64,000 nucleotides of DNA from Sepioteuthis lessoniana (Eukaryota > Mollusca > Cephalopoda > Myopsida > Loliginidae): the NCBI GenBank assembly GCA_963585895.1, contig OY757904.1, positions 160,392,537-160,456,536 of the forward strand. The letters are read 5' to 3'. The translations under genes and the position numbers were made by a program. Within the stretch, counting starts at the first letter, position 1, and each line of letters begins with the position of its first letter. The notes beneath the pieces were generated by a model. That model saw only the letters and a program-made list of their open reading frames with translations. It searched no databases and was not told the DNA's origin. Positions 11,513 through 24,890 of this stretch are shown here, piece after piece.

Positions 11513-11515
<3 letters not shown>
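11410..11515 (+). mobile_element. SINE head fragment, family B
   Basis: The A-box region 'agcataatgattatccacg', 'taggaaatgg' and B-box-like 'gagttcaaaacctgg' match the tRNA-like head of the copies at 3654 and 61878. The copy stops at a (TA)n tract. Confidence 0.65.

Positions 11516-11554
<39 letters not shown>
11515..11554. repeat. (TA)n microsatellite
   Basis: Pure TA run truncating the SINE head before it. Confidence 0.92.
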
Positions 11555-11555
<1 letters not shown>

Positions 11556-11869
11556 TATTTACTTGACATCTATTTATAAATGGTCCAACTTTTAGTATTT
11601 TCCTCTAATATTACAAAGCGATTTCGAATGCATTTGTAACTTTATAATCACAATTATTATAATTAACCACAACACTACCAAACAGAGAGTCTTTTTCTTC
11701 AGTCTATTTCTTTTTTTGGTCAGAATGCTGATAAAAAGTATCAAATTCCCTTATCTAAAATAATTTGGCTTCATCGTTTATATATACTTACTTCGATCAA
11801 CAGATACATGGATTCGAACGCTAATTTTATCCCAAAACTTAGAAAAATAACACCACCAGCGGAAATGGA

Positions 11870-12005
11870 GTGTTTAAAACTTTCTCATCTTTTTCGTTTT
11901 ATTCAAAAATTTACACACACAAAAGGGGATCAAAAAATCAAAACCTCTAACGTTAACAATTAATTCAATAAATAAAACCATCCTCTGAAAACCTTGTCTT
12001 TTTTC
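11870..12005 (+). repeat. Repeat with degenerate hammerhead-like core, copy 2
   Basis: Homologous to 9370-9515 by shared blocks in the same order, but the CTGATGA motif is lost. It lies within 110 bases of the GPCR splice acceptor and just before a (TA)n tract at 12019-12045. Confidence 0.45.
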
Positions 12006-12094
12006 ATTCGTGTACATATATGTATATATATATATATATATATATGAAAAGTTATTTGTGTAAATGTTATAAAAGCAATATATAACGAACGATT

Positions 12095-12126
12095 TTCTTT
12101 TCTATTTTCAGGTAAAACCAAAGAAA
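12095..12126 (+). other. Splice acceptor and start of the GPCR coding exon
   Basis: A pyrimidine tract (ttttcttttctattttcag) ends in AG at 12110-12111, 15 bases before the ATG at 12127. The exon would begin at 12112 with a 15-base leader ending in aagaaa. This is the usual layout of receptors with an intronless coding region and a spliced 5' UTR. The matching 5' exon and promoter are not recognisable in the window. Confidence 0.7.
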
Positions 12127-13341
12127 ATGTATGAGCCCTGCAATATTGGTCAAAATGACACCCTATTGTGGGACAATGATATGTATTTTGTGATGGCCAT
12201 CCTTATTGTATTTTCCATCAGTGGAACTGTTGGTAACGCATTGGTTCTTTATGTGTTTTCAAGCACCAAACAAAAGTTGACGTCGACTATTTTTATTTTA
12301 GCTCTTGCAGGAATGGACTTCATTACATGCCTGCTTACCATTCCTTACACAGTCGTTATAGAATATTTAGTTTATTTTGTGAGACATGATGCTGTCTGTA
12401 AAACCTACCACTTTCTACAGACTACCACGGTGCCTTTCTCGGCATTGGTCATGGTAGCCATCGCTTCGGATCGCTATTTATGTATATGTCACCCATTCGT
12501 TCGCGTAATGACTACGAAACGGGCTCAGATTTTAGTAGCCATATTGGGCTTAGTAGCTGTGACACTTGGTATATTGGGCTCTCTTGCTTATAGCGTATAT
12601 AAGTACGAAGACATCGTTACAATCAATGAAACAAGAATACACAATAATACAACACTTGGCAAATTTTCCGAATACTCGAATGAAACAGACCCTTACTTAT
12701 TAGAGACAGACCTCGGCACTAGTTTATCTAAATCCATGGACTATGACACATCGGCGGCCAATGGGTCACGTATATGCTACTCGGGTATTTGTGATGTCAG
12801 TTACATCATACTACCTAAAAGTTTCTTCACTGTCTACAGGAAGGTTTACTCGTCACTTTTCCTCATGTCACTTGTGATTGTTGCTTTTCTCTACGCTCTC
12901 ATCTATCGTAGTGTGCTGTCAAGACGCAAACAACGACTGAAAATTGTGACCAACAAATGCTGTCTGTTTTGGTCGGATGATTCTCCACAAAATCCGGACG
13001 AAACTGAAATCACCGCTGTTAACGCCGAATCGAACGATAAAACCGGAAAACATGGAAGTAAAGCAGAAAAGGACGCTATTTTAAAACACGGAACACGTGC
13101 AAAATTTGAAAAAGTGCGCATGGCCAATTTGAAAACTGCAGGAATGCTTTTTGTTGTCACTTTGGTTTTTGTGTTAGCCTTTCTTCCATCATGGTTGATG
13201 GCCCATCGTTACATTCAAATGAATGTTATTGTATTTTATATGTATTTTTCGTATAACATTGCCAATCCTGTAGTATATGCTTTCATGAACAGAAATTTCA
13301 AGAATCAGTTGAAAGATTTATTCATCAACTGCAAAAATTGA
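12127..13341 (+). CDS. Class A (rhodopsin-like) G protein-coupled receptor, probably peptide-type; ligand unknown
   Basis: Seen: an uninterrupted 404-residue frame with seven hydrophobic segments at about residues 20-44, 55-80, 91-117, 133-156, 239-262, 336-359 and 366-388. Family landmarks are GN at 36-37 in TM1, LALAGMD with Asp64 in TM2, Cys91 at the start of TM3, DRY at 115-117, FLPSW at 352-356 in place of the usual CWxP, NPVVY at 380-384, and an amphipathic helix 8 (391-399). The extracellular N-terminus is short (about 19 residues, sequon at N10). Loop ECL2 is about 80 residues with sequons at N167, N173/N174, N185 and N212 and a CYSGIC pair (C217, C222); one of these cysteines should pair with C91. 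ICL3 is about 70 residues, basic and polar. Known: such receptors sit in the plasma membrane and signal through heterotrimeric G proteins. Inferred: the TM3 and CHPF pattern suggests the peptide/amine branch, but I cannot name the ligand. The ATG has A at -3 and no upstream ATG in the exon. Confidence 0.93.
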   Translation: MYEPCNIGQNDTLLWDNDMYFVMAILIVFSISGTVGNALVLYVFSSTKQKLTSTIFILALAGMDFITCLLTIPYTVVIEYLVYFVRHDAVCKTYHFLQTTTVPFSALVMVAIASDRYLCICHPFVRVMTTKRAQILVAILGLVAVTLGILGSLAYSVYKYEDIVTINETRIHNNTTLGKFSEYSNETDPYLLETDLGTSLSKSMDYDTSAANGSRICYSGICDVSYIILPKSFFTVYRKVYSSLFLMSLVIVAFLYALIYRSVLSRRKQRLKIVTNKCCLFWSDDSPQNPDETEITAVNAESNDKTGKHGSKAEKDAILKHGTRAKFEKVRMANLKTAGMLFVVTLVFVLAFLPSWLMAHRYIQMNVIVFYMYFSYNIANPVVYAFMNRNFKNQLKDLFINCKN

Positions 13342-13530
13342 ATTCATATCAATCTAATTACAAATGAAAGATTACTACCTATTCGCGATTCGAGATAATT
13401 TCATTCTTTAAAATAATTATTGAACGTCTAATATCAAAACCAGGTAAATGATAACGATAAAATATCTCAGTATTCAAGATTTATTCCGACATTGATATCT
13501 TTATTTCTTTAATTTTGCGGTCGGCGTAGC

Positions 13531-13536
13531 AATAAA
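13531..13536 (+). terminator. Candidate polyadenylation signal of the GPCR gene
   Basis: AATAAA occurs about 190 bases after the GPCR stop codon, the first canonical hexamer downstream in this AT-rich 3' flank. T-rich sequence follows it. Chance occurrence is likely in DNA this AT-rich, so this is only the best placed candidate. Confidence 0.4.
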
Positions 13537-13670
13537 AAGCTCATTCGAAATGTTGTATTCTCTATAAAAATTAAGGTTGTAAAATGATTTCTTTTTATTC
13601 AAGCGTTGTATCTAAGTTACCATTATACAAATTTATTTCATTAAATGTATCTTACTAATTTATATTACTT

Positions 13671-13736
<66 letters not shown>

Positions 13737-16315
13737 GAGTAAAATTTTTAGGGAAATCAGATGATATGAGCAGACAGATTGTAAAATCAGATTGACATAT
13801 ATTCTTAGAAGGTAGAGCGTCATCAGAATACAGAAGAAAGTATTAGCCAAAACAAATTTCTCATAAATTACCACGTTTCTCTCTCCTTGCAATGTAAAAT
13901 TCATTTTTATAATAAATTCTGATAACGCTAGACCACTCGCAAAATATGTCAATGTCATTTTCAAAACTCTTCCCTTCTTTTTTATATCTATATCTATATC
14001 TATATCGATAGTTTAGTAAGTAAAAACAAGTTTATAGTACATGAAAAATAATTCAATACTTATTATTTATTATGTATATCATATGAAAGCTTAATACTTC
14101 CTCATAAATAAGAGTAGACAACTCTATCCCCCCACCGCCCACCAGAAAACAGAAAAAACTGCCCGATGTCACTGATTTTGTTCGTGCTTATCATATGATC
14201 ACATTTAAAATAAACAAGCAGATTTATTTTGTTTAAACCTAATCTATAAGTTATCATAACTGTAGAAGTTAGAATAAAATTCCAGTAAAAAAAGAATTTG
14301 GTTCTGGTCTGCCACCTGGGTGAGGTAGTTGTGTATCTCCAACTAGTTCCAGTGGTCGATTTTCGAACCTAGAGAAAGTTTCAGAGTTTTGAACGCTGAA
14401 TTTTCAAGAAAGCATGCAGACGATACGAGATTGATGCAATATAATCTTTCTATTTAAATCTAAGTTGATAGGCTCAGTAAATATCAATAACATTGGATAA
14501 AAATAGATTTTAAGAATACTAAGTTTACATTTTTGAAAAATATTTTCCTGTTTTATGCTCCTCTAAGCTTACTGGAATCGCCTAAATATAAATTTAACTA
14601 TGAAATATTTTTACTGTAAATAAACTTGGAAATTTAATTTCAGACGCATTTTTCGTTTACATTTTTAAGAAAAGTTTTATTTTCCCTCCTGAAAGTGACG
14701 TTATTTACCAGCAATATCATGAATAATAAATAAATCACCTAAAATAAGAAACACATTAAATTAGAAGAACCATTCCGTTTTTTTTATAAAGTGAACTTTT
14801 GCAACGGAACCGTTGGAAATATTATGAGAATGAAGCACTCTCAATTGATTATAAATGATTTAAACATTATTTGTCAAACTTTGACTTCCCTAATTGAAGA
14901 AAAAATCATATCTCCACAGATTATCAAAACCCCTTAAAATGCACCAATTATAAAATGCTACCAAAAACAGCTTTGAAGGAATATAGAACTTTTGACTACA
15001 ACCAATTTTCTTCTGAAAGTCTCGTCAAAGTTTTTTTTTTATATTCAATGTAATTCTGTGTAATGAAGCTCATAAATAATAAATTTGTCAATGGAGACGG
15101 CATATAAAATTAGACTGCTATGAAATTCGGCTTAAATGAATGAAGCTTATTATTCGAGCTTAATCTCGTGTTACAACGTTTTTTAACTAAGAAAGCAAAT
15201 TGGCTGAGAGAGAAACAATATTTATCATCCCAACTGATGTGGATTACCTCAGTGTTTATTTTGCCTTGAAATAGATCCGTTTCTATTTAATAATATTGAC
15301 TATTTCACGCTTTTCTATAGCATTCCAGTTGTCAGTGACGGTCATGAGTTTAAAATATCGCTTAAAAAAAGCAATAGATGAATTTATCAAGTTTATTTGA
15401 CAATTCGATAAATAATAATCTAAATATTCTTCACCCTCTCATAAAAATGTAAAATGATTGCTAATAAATGTTGAATTTCAGTGTACACATTTTTCTAAAA
15501 GATATGTCTGTGTGATTCTTGCTTTTTAGATAAAAAATACCTATGAGTAGCAGAATATAAAAAAACAATACGCTTAATTACCAACTGCCAAGAAGGTGAG
15601 AGTTATATTAATTTAAAAAAAAAACATTATAAAAACATTTTGAATTGAAGTCATTTTGAGATACTCTTTGTAGTTTTAAGAAGGGTAATTAGCGTTCAAA
15701 GAATTATTTGAACAATAGAAACAAAACGTCGATACCGTTTTTGCTTGAGGTTCCCAAACACTCCACGTTAAAAGCGCGTTTTCGAGAAAAGTTTTGGTAA
15801 ACAGGCCAAGTTTTGGCCAATGATTCCTGAATAGAAAAATGAGGGCTAAAAAGGTTCGTATTCGAGTTAAGTGAATAGACTAAAAGAAAGTGACCAGAGA
15901 GTCCTTTGTTTTTCGTAGGTGCATATAAAAAAAATTTCCAAAAAGTTCAATTGATCGAAATTTTGAAGCACTGTATGTTGATAAATTTACTTATTCGAGG
16001 GTTTCGCCAAATGTCAAAGATTCCGAAGAAACCATATTTGATATAGCAAACTGAAAGATAAACTTTTATGATGATAAGCATTTAGAAAGATTTTTAAAAT
16101 GTCAGAATTCAGTTTCTAAATCTTTTTATCTAGAATTCTTTGAATGAAGTAAAAAATAGTTGTATGTTTATTGACATATCAGATAATACTTAGACATATA
16201 ACAACAATTGAATAAACAATTGAGTACATTTTGTGTGCAAAAACTCATAATCATACACGCATGAACACACACATACATATATGCGCACACACAAAAAGGC
16301 ACACACACATATTTA
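13537..16315. other. AT-rich non-coding stretch with one long (TA)n tract
   Basis: Contains a pure (TA)n run at about 13676-13733 and otherwise nothing I recognise. Beside that run, on the minus strand near 13815-13830, lies a CTGATGA motif without a clear hammerhead second half. Confidence 0.5.
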
Positions 16316-16319
16316 TATA

Positions 16320-16322
16320 CAG

Positions 16323-16355
<33 letters not shown>

Positions 16356-16391
16356 AAGAAGGAGAGAGAAAGAGAGAGAGAGAAAGAGGGA
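16320..16391. repeat. (GA)n-rich microsatellite
   Basis: GAAA and GA runs. Spurious Lys/Arg/Glu-rich and Phe/Leu/Ser-rich frames arise on the two strands. Confidence 0.9.
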
Positions 16392-16459
16392 AAATACCAT
16401 TCATACCGTGTCAACGGCGCATGGTGAATTCCAGTTTCTCGCCTTTACCATACCAAAGG

Positions 16460-16461
<2 letters not shown>

Positions 16462-16511
<50 letters not shown>
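16462..16511. repeat. (TA)n microsatellite
   Basis: Pure TA run. Confidence 0.92.
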
Positions 16512-16514
<3 letters not shown>

Positions 16515-16733
16515 ATGTGGTTTGCTAAATTTATAAAGAAATAGTGCTCAATATAAGTGAGAGAGCATGTGTAGATCTTAGTTTTAATAGCGTAGTCACA
16601 GAGGCAACGTTGCAAGGTGACTTTTGATTTCTTGGTCTGATGATCATATAGGTGAGAAACTGACATTCACCAAGCACCGTTGACTCTGTTCCAATGTTAA
16701 AACTTAGAAACGCACACAAACACACTCATACAC

Positions 16734-16735
<2 letters not shown>

Positions 16736-16798
<63 letters not shown>
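16736..16798. repeat. Compound (CA)n(TA)n microsatellite
   Basis: CA run passing into a TA run. Confidence 0.93.
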
Positions 16799-17397
16799 AC
16801 ATTGCATAGGGCTACTGAGATAACGATTCTTTATATGTTCAATACCAAGTAAAGAAAAATCCCCGATTATTGAAATCCATTCCAAACAAGCATATGTACC
16901 TTGCCGACAGGGATATATCTGTCAGCACTTGTAATATTCTCACTTTTCTTCAGTAGCAGTTGTTAATTTCATTCATAGGAATAAATTATACCTTTCGTTT
17001 CCTATATATGGTCTGCCATGCTGGATTTATAATTCATATTTTTGACCTGCATGGTTTCGCCTAATATACTTTACTAGGTTAACATGGTATGTAGTAAATA
17101 TAATCTTTTGGCTCCCCATTTTGCTCTAGAGAGTAATTTTAGCTAGAAAATTGCCAAGAATGGTTTAACAATTGAAAATCAGCCTTGATATATATGTCGG
17201 AGCACCTTTCACTTATTGAATATTTGCTATAACAATATAGCTGATGATACCAGGTTTCTTTTTTTTTTCTGCTGCCCTTTACTAAAAAGATAGAATTAAG
17301 CTCTTCCTACGGATTATACGCCTCAGGAAGTTTGAAGAATTGGTCGGCTTAATAACATAAAGAATAAAGGAAGGACTTTAATTGCTTCACAAAATTA

Positions 17398-17398
<1 letters not shown>

Positions 17399-17459
<61 letters not shown>

Positions 17460-17530
17460 TATATATATTTAAGTGCGTGTGTGTGTGTGTGTGCGTGTTT
17501 TTGTGTATGTTTGTGTGTCTGTGTGTATAC
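17399..17530. repeat. Compound (CA)n-TATATA-(GT)n microsatellite
   Basis: CA run, a short TATATA bridge, then a GT run. The whole can pair with itself. Confidence 0.92.
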
Positions 17531-17639
17531 GCACTTGGGCGTTTGTTTATATACGTTTACAAATTATATTTTTAGTAACATTTACATTACTTTTTGAAAT
17601 AATTATCTGGACGAAAAACTTTAATCTAATTTTGTGTGC

Positions 17640-17699
<60 letters not shown>
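17640..17699. repeat. (AAT)20 trinucleotide microsatellite
   Basis: Uninterrupted AAT run; in one frame it reads as poly-asparagine, which is not a gene. Confidence 0.95.
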
Positions 17700-17700
<1 letters not shown>

Positions 17701-18400
17701 TTTCAAGGAGTAAATTAAAAATAATAATGGACAAAACTCTCGAGATTTGACACAGAATGAATGCTCTTCGATTTTAGATATTAACAAACTCATATTTCAA
17801 TCTGCCAAAAGGAAATGAAAATAGTTTATCGGACTGATGACGTTTTCGTCACATCTGGTCATTTAATTTTGTATATGAAAGTCAAACGTATGTCTACTTA
17901 GACTTTTAATCGAGAAAAAAGAGTTATCTTCCATTGTCGTTGATTTTTTGGTTTGGTTTATTTTTAATTTTTAATTTTTATTTTTTCATTGCAACTATTT
18001 AAGTATTTGAATCTTTCTAGATAATTATTTGGTTGATTACTGTTTTATTTTTTTCTTTAAATCGTTCGTTTTTTGCTTTGTTTTTCTGTTTTATTTTGTT
18101 TGTTTTTTTTTTTCACCGACATTTTTGCTTCGACTTTTTAACCTCTCGCTACACCGAAAAAGTTCGTTTTTTTGTTTTCTTTTTACACACAGATTTGCGC
18201 ACTTCAAAACAAAAATATAGATTTTTTCCATAGTTTTTTAGTCTTTTTTTTTTTTAAAGAAATACTGAAAAACTGAAATTGTTGATGCCCCTATTGATTC
18301 CATAAATATCGATCGAAAAGGCTGAAAATAAATCTTATCAAAAAGTTCTTTAAAGTACTGTCACTTTATTATTTGGCTTTTATCTTTCTGCACTCATCCT
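17700..18400. other. T-rich non-coding stretch
   Basis: Long T-rich runs (about 17945-18260) give Phe-rich frames with no domain. Nothing else recognised. Confidence 0.5.
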
Positions 18401-18404
18401 GGTA

Positions 18405-18513
18405 ATCATCATCATCATCATCATCATTATGATCATCATCATCAATATCCTCGACATCATCATCATCATCATCATATATTCATCATTATCATCATCATAA
18501 TCATCACTATCGA

Positions 18514-18552
<39 letters not shown>

Positions 18553-18571
18553 TATCATCATCATCATCCTC
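18405..18571. repeat. Imperfect (ATC)n/(TTA)n trinucleotide tract
   Basis: ATC and TTA triplet runs mixed over about 165 bp. (ATC)n is the reverse complement of the (GAT)n tail of the RTE-like LINE ends elsewhere in the window, so this may be an expanded LINE tail, but no LINE body adjoins it. Confidence 0.8.
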
Positions 18572-18778
18572 ATCATCCCCATCGATTTGATGGTAATTGT
18601 GGTAGTGGTGGTGGTCGTCGTCATTACAGACGCCATGTCATATTCATTCGTGTACCTCAGTCGATTTGCTCCTGAATGGATTGAAACAAAAGATTATGTG
18701 AGTTCAGTCTATCTTGTTAATTGCGAAATATGAATAGTAAAAAAAAAAGAAATTCAACACATATTTCAAATGCAATAC

Positions 18779-18791
18779 ACACACATATATA

Positions 18792-18846
<55 letters not shown>
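18779..18846. repeat. (CA)-(TA)-(GT)n microsatellite
   Basis: A short CA and TA lead passes into a long GT run. Confidence 0.92.
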
Positions 18847-18848
<2 letters not shown>

Positions 18849-19195
18849 CTATTTGTGTGAATGTGTGTACGTGTGTGTATATGTGTGGGTCTGTATCTGT
18901 GTGGATGCGTGTGTTAAAACAGGCCTATTTATAAAACTGTTTATCCAAAGGGTTTTTCCCACTGATATTATGCTAGGTGCTGCACAAACATTTGGAGGAA
19001 AATGAGCTATCCCATGACTTCCCCCAGTGAAATTAAAAATGACTAAATTTTTTTTTATTTCTTTGTCAAGTGGGGAGTGGTTTTCGAAAATGCGTGGAAT
19101 AATTGGTGAGAGTGGGAAAACGATGGCCAATTCAAAGGACCGATAAATAGATTGATCAGTTGGTCCAAATTCTCCAAAGTTTTGGTAGTACCTTG

Positions 19196-21110
<1,915 letters not shown>

Positions 21111-21114
21111 CCTC

Positions 21115-21520
21115 ATTGGGGTTCTCACTATTGTAGCTTTATGTCAGGCATCTTGTCATTCGTCCTTATTGGCTATTGCTCTTGGTAAGTTCTCTAGACG
21201 TTACCCAGTGTCCATGCAAAGCTGATGAATGTTAGTTTTGCTGATGTGCCATCACAGGTGTGTCAATGGGTAGGAGTCCATGGAAGAATGTTGCTTATGA
21301 GTTCATTCTTGTGTCTCCAACAGTGCCCATCATGTCTTACTCGTTTTACGTGGATGGTTTGTGAGATGGGAGGCAAGTGATCGTACAGGTGCTATTTCGT
21401 AGGGTGCAGCACGCAGCATTCTTGCGTATTTCCCATTTGGGTTTTCTCCATGTGTTTCGTCAAAGAGTAAGCGGTACAACCAAAGAGAAATCTAGCATAT
21501 AGCTGAAATACGTATTTTTC
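21115..21520 (-). mobile_element. RTE-like LINE 3'-end fragment, copy 1
   Basis: The minus strand contains broken stretches resembling the C-terminal tail shared by the copies at 43031, 49682 and 54655: the segment for 'RH.GHCW', then 'ELI', then 'WTPTH' and a final 'ENLP' region. It is 5' truncated and full of stops. This family's tail appears to encode the end of an RTE-type polyprotein. Confidence 0.6.
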
Positions 21521-21650
21521 AGCAGTGTCAGGAAGTCGTGGTTTGATAGAAAAATTTAAAAAAAAAACAGAATATCTAACGGAAATTATTTTTTTTTATT
21601 TTTCTTGTTAATAATGACTTTACACAGGTTTCGATCATTTGAAGTTTATA

Positions 21651-21905
21651 TATTTACCCACACCTAACATAACAGACAAGATGCAACAAAAGGCTAATTT
21701 CTAAGAGAATTACAACTAGTTTGAATTTCCGTTCTTATAGACTGGTGGCCATACTAGGGGCTAAAGAGCCCAGCCAAGTCTACTATTTGATTATAGCTTT
21801 TACAGAGGCATTAACACAAAGTGGGTATTCAAACAGATTCGTCCCGAATTTGAACTCGGCTCGTCATGTCTATTTTCTAAGCCAATAACCGTTACGCCTC
21901 GTGCT
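21651..21905 (-). mobile_element. SINE, family B, diverged
   Basis: On the minus strand the head has 'ggcgtaacggttattggc' and B-box-like 'gagttcaaattcgggac', followed by the family B body. More diverged than the copies at 3654 and 61878, hence older. Confidence 0.6.
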
Positions 21906-22131
21906 TCCAATGCACTTAAAATCTAATTGATTGATAAGTTCCCCATTGAATTCCAGGATAAACTGGAAATGAGGTTATTCAATATTTTACACGACTAAAC
22001 TTGTAGCTGTATAAAATGGTATAAAAACTAAAGTAATTACATATTTTCCACCAGTTTATAGAGACCCTTATTTGAAACGAGTTAAAGATATCGAATACTG
22101 ATTTTCTAGACAAGCAAGTACCTGTCTCTTC

Positions 22132-22137
<6 letters not shown>

Positions 22138-22193
<56 letters not shown>
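22138..22193. repeat. (CT)n microsatellite
   Basis: Pure CT run; the opposite strand reads as an Arg/Glu repeat, not a gene. Confidence 0.95.
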
Positions 22194-22196
<3 letters not shown>

Positions 22197-22331
22197 AAAA
22201 TGACATAACATAATCTTGTTTTATATTTTCAATTTGGATTTGGGCAGTAGAAAAGTAAATCTAGAAAATAATGAGACTTTTAAAAGAAAAATATTGTTTA
22301 GAATTTCAAAATAACAATAGGGTGTATGTAT

Positions 22332-22600
22332 TTAACCAACCCCTCTGCAACCCCTCTGCAACTAAAAAGATGCGACAAAAATAATTTGTTAAGGAAAATA
22401 CAAGTTGTTTTAATTTGTGGTTTCCATTCTCTCAGAAAGATTACTTTACCAAGGTTAATGACCTCGATCTGGTCTACAATTTACTTATAGATAGAGTGAG
22501 GACATTAGCACAAAAAGAAATGCAAATAGCTTCATGCAGGATTTGAAATCGATTTTCACTATCCATTTCCAGTAATAATAAACATTTGGTCATGTGCCTA
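22332..22600 (-). mobile_element. SINE, family B, diverged
   Basis: Minus-strand match to the family B body and a degenerate tRNA-like head ending near 22600, where the A-box region has decayed. Its 3' end contains a short duplication (acccctctgca twice). Confidence 0.5.
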
Positions 22601-22903
22601 CTTTATTCAACGAATGTAAAATGTTAATAGATTTTATCTCGATAATACTTATGTTTTCATTAGTGAAATTATCGCGGTTTCGCTTGAATTATGCAAATTG
22701 CAAATATCATTATTCAGGTGGTCACTTTTAATATTATTTAACAGTTTATGGTGATCAATATAAAATATTGAAATCAATTTTCTTTCTTTACTGCAGAAAT
22801 AATGTGGATCTTTGAAAAAATGTCTGCCTGTTTGAGGAAGATTTTAAACTTATTCTATATATTTACTGCAGAGATAATATAAAGAAATATAATGGATCTT
22901 TTT

Positions 22904-23056
<153 letters not shown>

Positions 23057-23168
23057 TTATGCTTCGGTGATATTTTTTAACTTTCTGTTATTTATTGCTT
23101 AGATAATGTATATAATATGGATCTGCAGAGATAAGAGATTCTTTACTTATGATATATCATTCGTTACC

Positions 23169-23424
23169 GGGCCATTGGCCTAATGAGTAGGGTATTCGCC
23201 AATGGTCCAGGAGACCGGAGTTCAATCCCAGGTTGAGTCATACAAAAGACTCAAATATGGTACTTGATGCCGCATTGCTTCACACTCAGCATTATAAGCT
23301 AAGGATCAAGGATAAAGTGGAGCAATCCAGGGAATCGGTTAGCTTTCTCCCCTACATCTCGGTGTAGAAGCTATTGAAAAGGATACCTTCGAGTCACCCT
23401 CGACTACGGTCACCAACTTTACTA
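23169..23424 (+). mobile_element. tRNA-derived SINE, family A, near full length
   Basis: The head has 'ggcctaatgagtagggta' (A-box region) and 'gagttcaatcccaggt' (B-box). The body then has 'aatatggtacttgatgcc', 'cagcattataag', 'gagcaatccaggga', 'tcggtgtagaagctatt' and ends near 'ccaactttacta'. Five other copies or fragments occur in the window (26362, 31412, 34249, 37056, 50005). Confidence 0.88.
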
Positions 23425-23883
23425 CTTACATTGTTCGTATTCTTAATACTCCAGCTTAAAAAGATGTAAAGAGAAATACCCCCCTAAAAAAAAACAAAAA
23501 AAAACACCAGCCCCACAAAAAATATCAACTATAAGACAATTTATTCAATCTTTAAAAGTATTCTGTGAATCATTCTGAAAATGATTGCGCCCGCAATTAA
23601 ATCAGAAATCATAATGTAAAATTGAAATGAATTATGGTTTTTTCGGTTTTCGTTAAAATAACAATAGATTTTCAGGCAATTTCTTAGTATAAAAAATCAA
23701 GAAACCTGCAAATAAGTTGTTTTCTAAGGCCTAAAACGTAGCGTATTAAATATATGTTCTTTGAATATTTTCGGCAACTGCTCAAAATCACTCAATCCGT
23801 CTGAGACGTACAGCTCGAACTTTTGGGGATTAAATATCATTCGATGATACTGGTGTTTTCGATGTTGTGCAAATGATTGAATA

Positions 23884-23914
<31 letters not shown>

Positions 23915-24380
23915 CTTCTTCTTCTTCTTCTTCTTCTTTACAATTTTCTGAGGATTTCACAAACACACCAAAAATTGATAACGACACAGCCAGAGAACAG
24001 ACTAACTGAAATAGATAAATAAATAAATATCACTAGTTTTCAAAATATTTACGGGTAATTCCAATTTCTAATCAAAACGCAATAACTATAAACATTAATA
24101 TAATCAGATTAAATATACTGAATTCATTCTAGTTAAAAGCATGAAAAGGGGATTCGGCAAACAGAGTTAGAATTTAATTGATTTTTTTTAACCCTAACCC
24201 TGTATGCTTATTTTAGTCCAAGAAGTTTCGAAATTCCAATCTTTGTATGTTCATAAATAAATTTTTGTATCGTTGTTTCTTAAGAGGTAATTTTGTTTAC
24301 GTTCCTATCGAATGCGAGTAAATATCTTAAACGATCTATCTGACCTTTAGATCTAAACAGATCTATTTGTCCTTTTGATG
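23425..24380. other. AT-rich stretch with a (TTC)n tract
   Basis: A (TTC)n run at 23887-23938 gives a poly-Glu frame on the minus strand within an 87-codon open frame (23724-23987); I see no domain outside the run. A short aaccctaaccctg near 24188-24201 holds two telomere-like units. Confidence 0.55.
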
Positions 24381-24382
24381 TA

Positions 24383-24545
24383 ACCCTAACAGGTACTACC
24401 ATTCTGAGTTTGAATGAATATCGGATCAATCACAATAAAAAAAAGGACTCTAAGCTTACTAGAACTATAATTTCGCCATCAGATGCAGCTTAGTATTTAA
24501 CGCGAGACATTCCCTTATTTGTCGCAGGGATCTTACCCCTCAAGA
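24383..24545 (+). repeat. Dispersed repeat R, copy 3
   Basis: Blocks 'aggtactaccattctg', 'actagaactataat' and 'gccatcagatgcagctta' in R order. Truncated by the LINE end that follows. Confidence 0.65.
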
Positions 24546-24890
24546 GATATCATCACCATCATCATCATCATCAAGTCACGTTGACAGTACGGTGTTTCTT
24601 GTTCGTTTTCTCTCCCGCTATCAATCTCTATCACTCATCACTTTTGTCAGGTCCTCCAGATTGCATCCTGTGTCCATACAGAACTGATGCAAGTACATCT
24701 TTGCTGATTGGCCAACACTGTCACGTCCATGAGTAGGAACCCATTATAAGTTCGTCCTTGCTTCTCCAACAGTGCTTCGCACGTCTTGTTTGTCTTGAAT
24801 GTTTTATGAGATGGAAGACAGGTGACCGTACAGGTTCTTTTTTGCGGGATGCTACTTCCAGCATCTGTTCATGGCAGCACACATCCTTCT
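24546..24890 (-). mobile_element. RTE-like LINE 3'-end fragment, copy 2
   Basis: The left edge is a (CAT/ATC)n tract (24549-24574), which on the minus strand is the (GAT)n tail placed after the coding end. The minus strand shows a broken form of the same C-terminal tail as the other copies, including the segments for 'CWRS' and 'DELI'. 5' truncated. Confidence 0.65.

Noticed and set aside
12903-13160. 85-codon minus frame inside the GPCR
   Set aside because: Antisense shadow of the receptor's ICL3 and TM6 coding region.
17841-17870. Hammerhead core at CTGATGACGTTTTCGTCA
   Set aside because: It has CTGATGA and a good GACG/CGTC stem, but no GAAA follows, so the core is incomplete.
23724-23987. 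Glu-rich minus-strand protein
   Set aside because: The Glu run is a (TTC)n microsatellite and the flanking residues show no recognisable domain.
24186-24202. Interstitial telomere
   Set aside because: Only two CCCTAA-type units in AT-rich DNA; expected by chance more often than the three-unit run at 56675.
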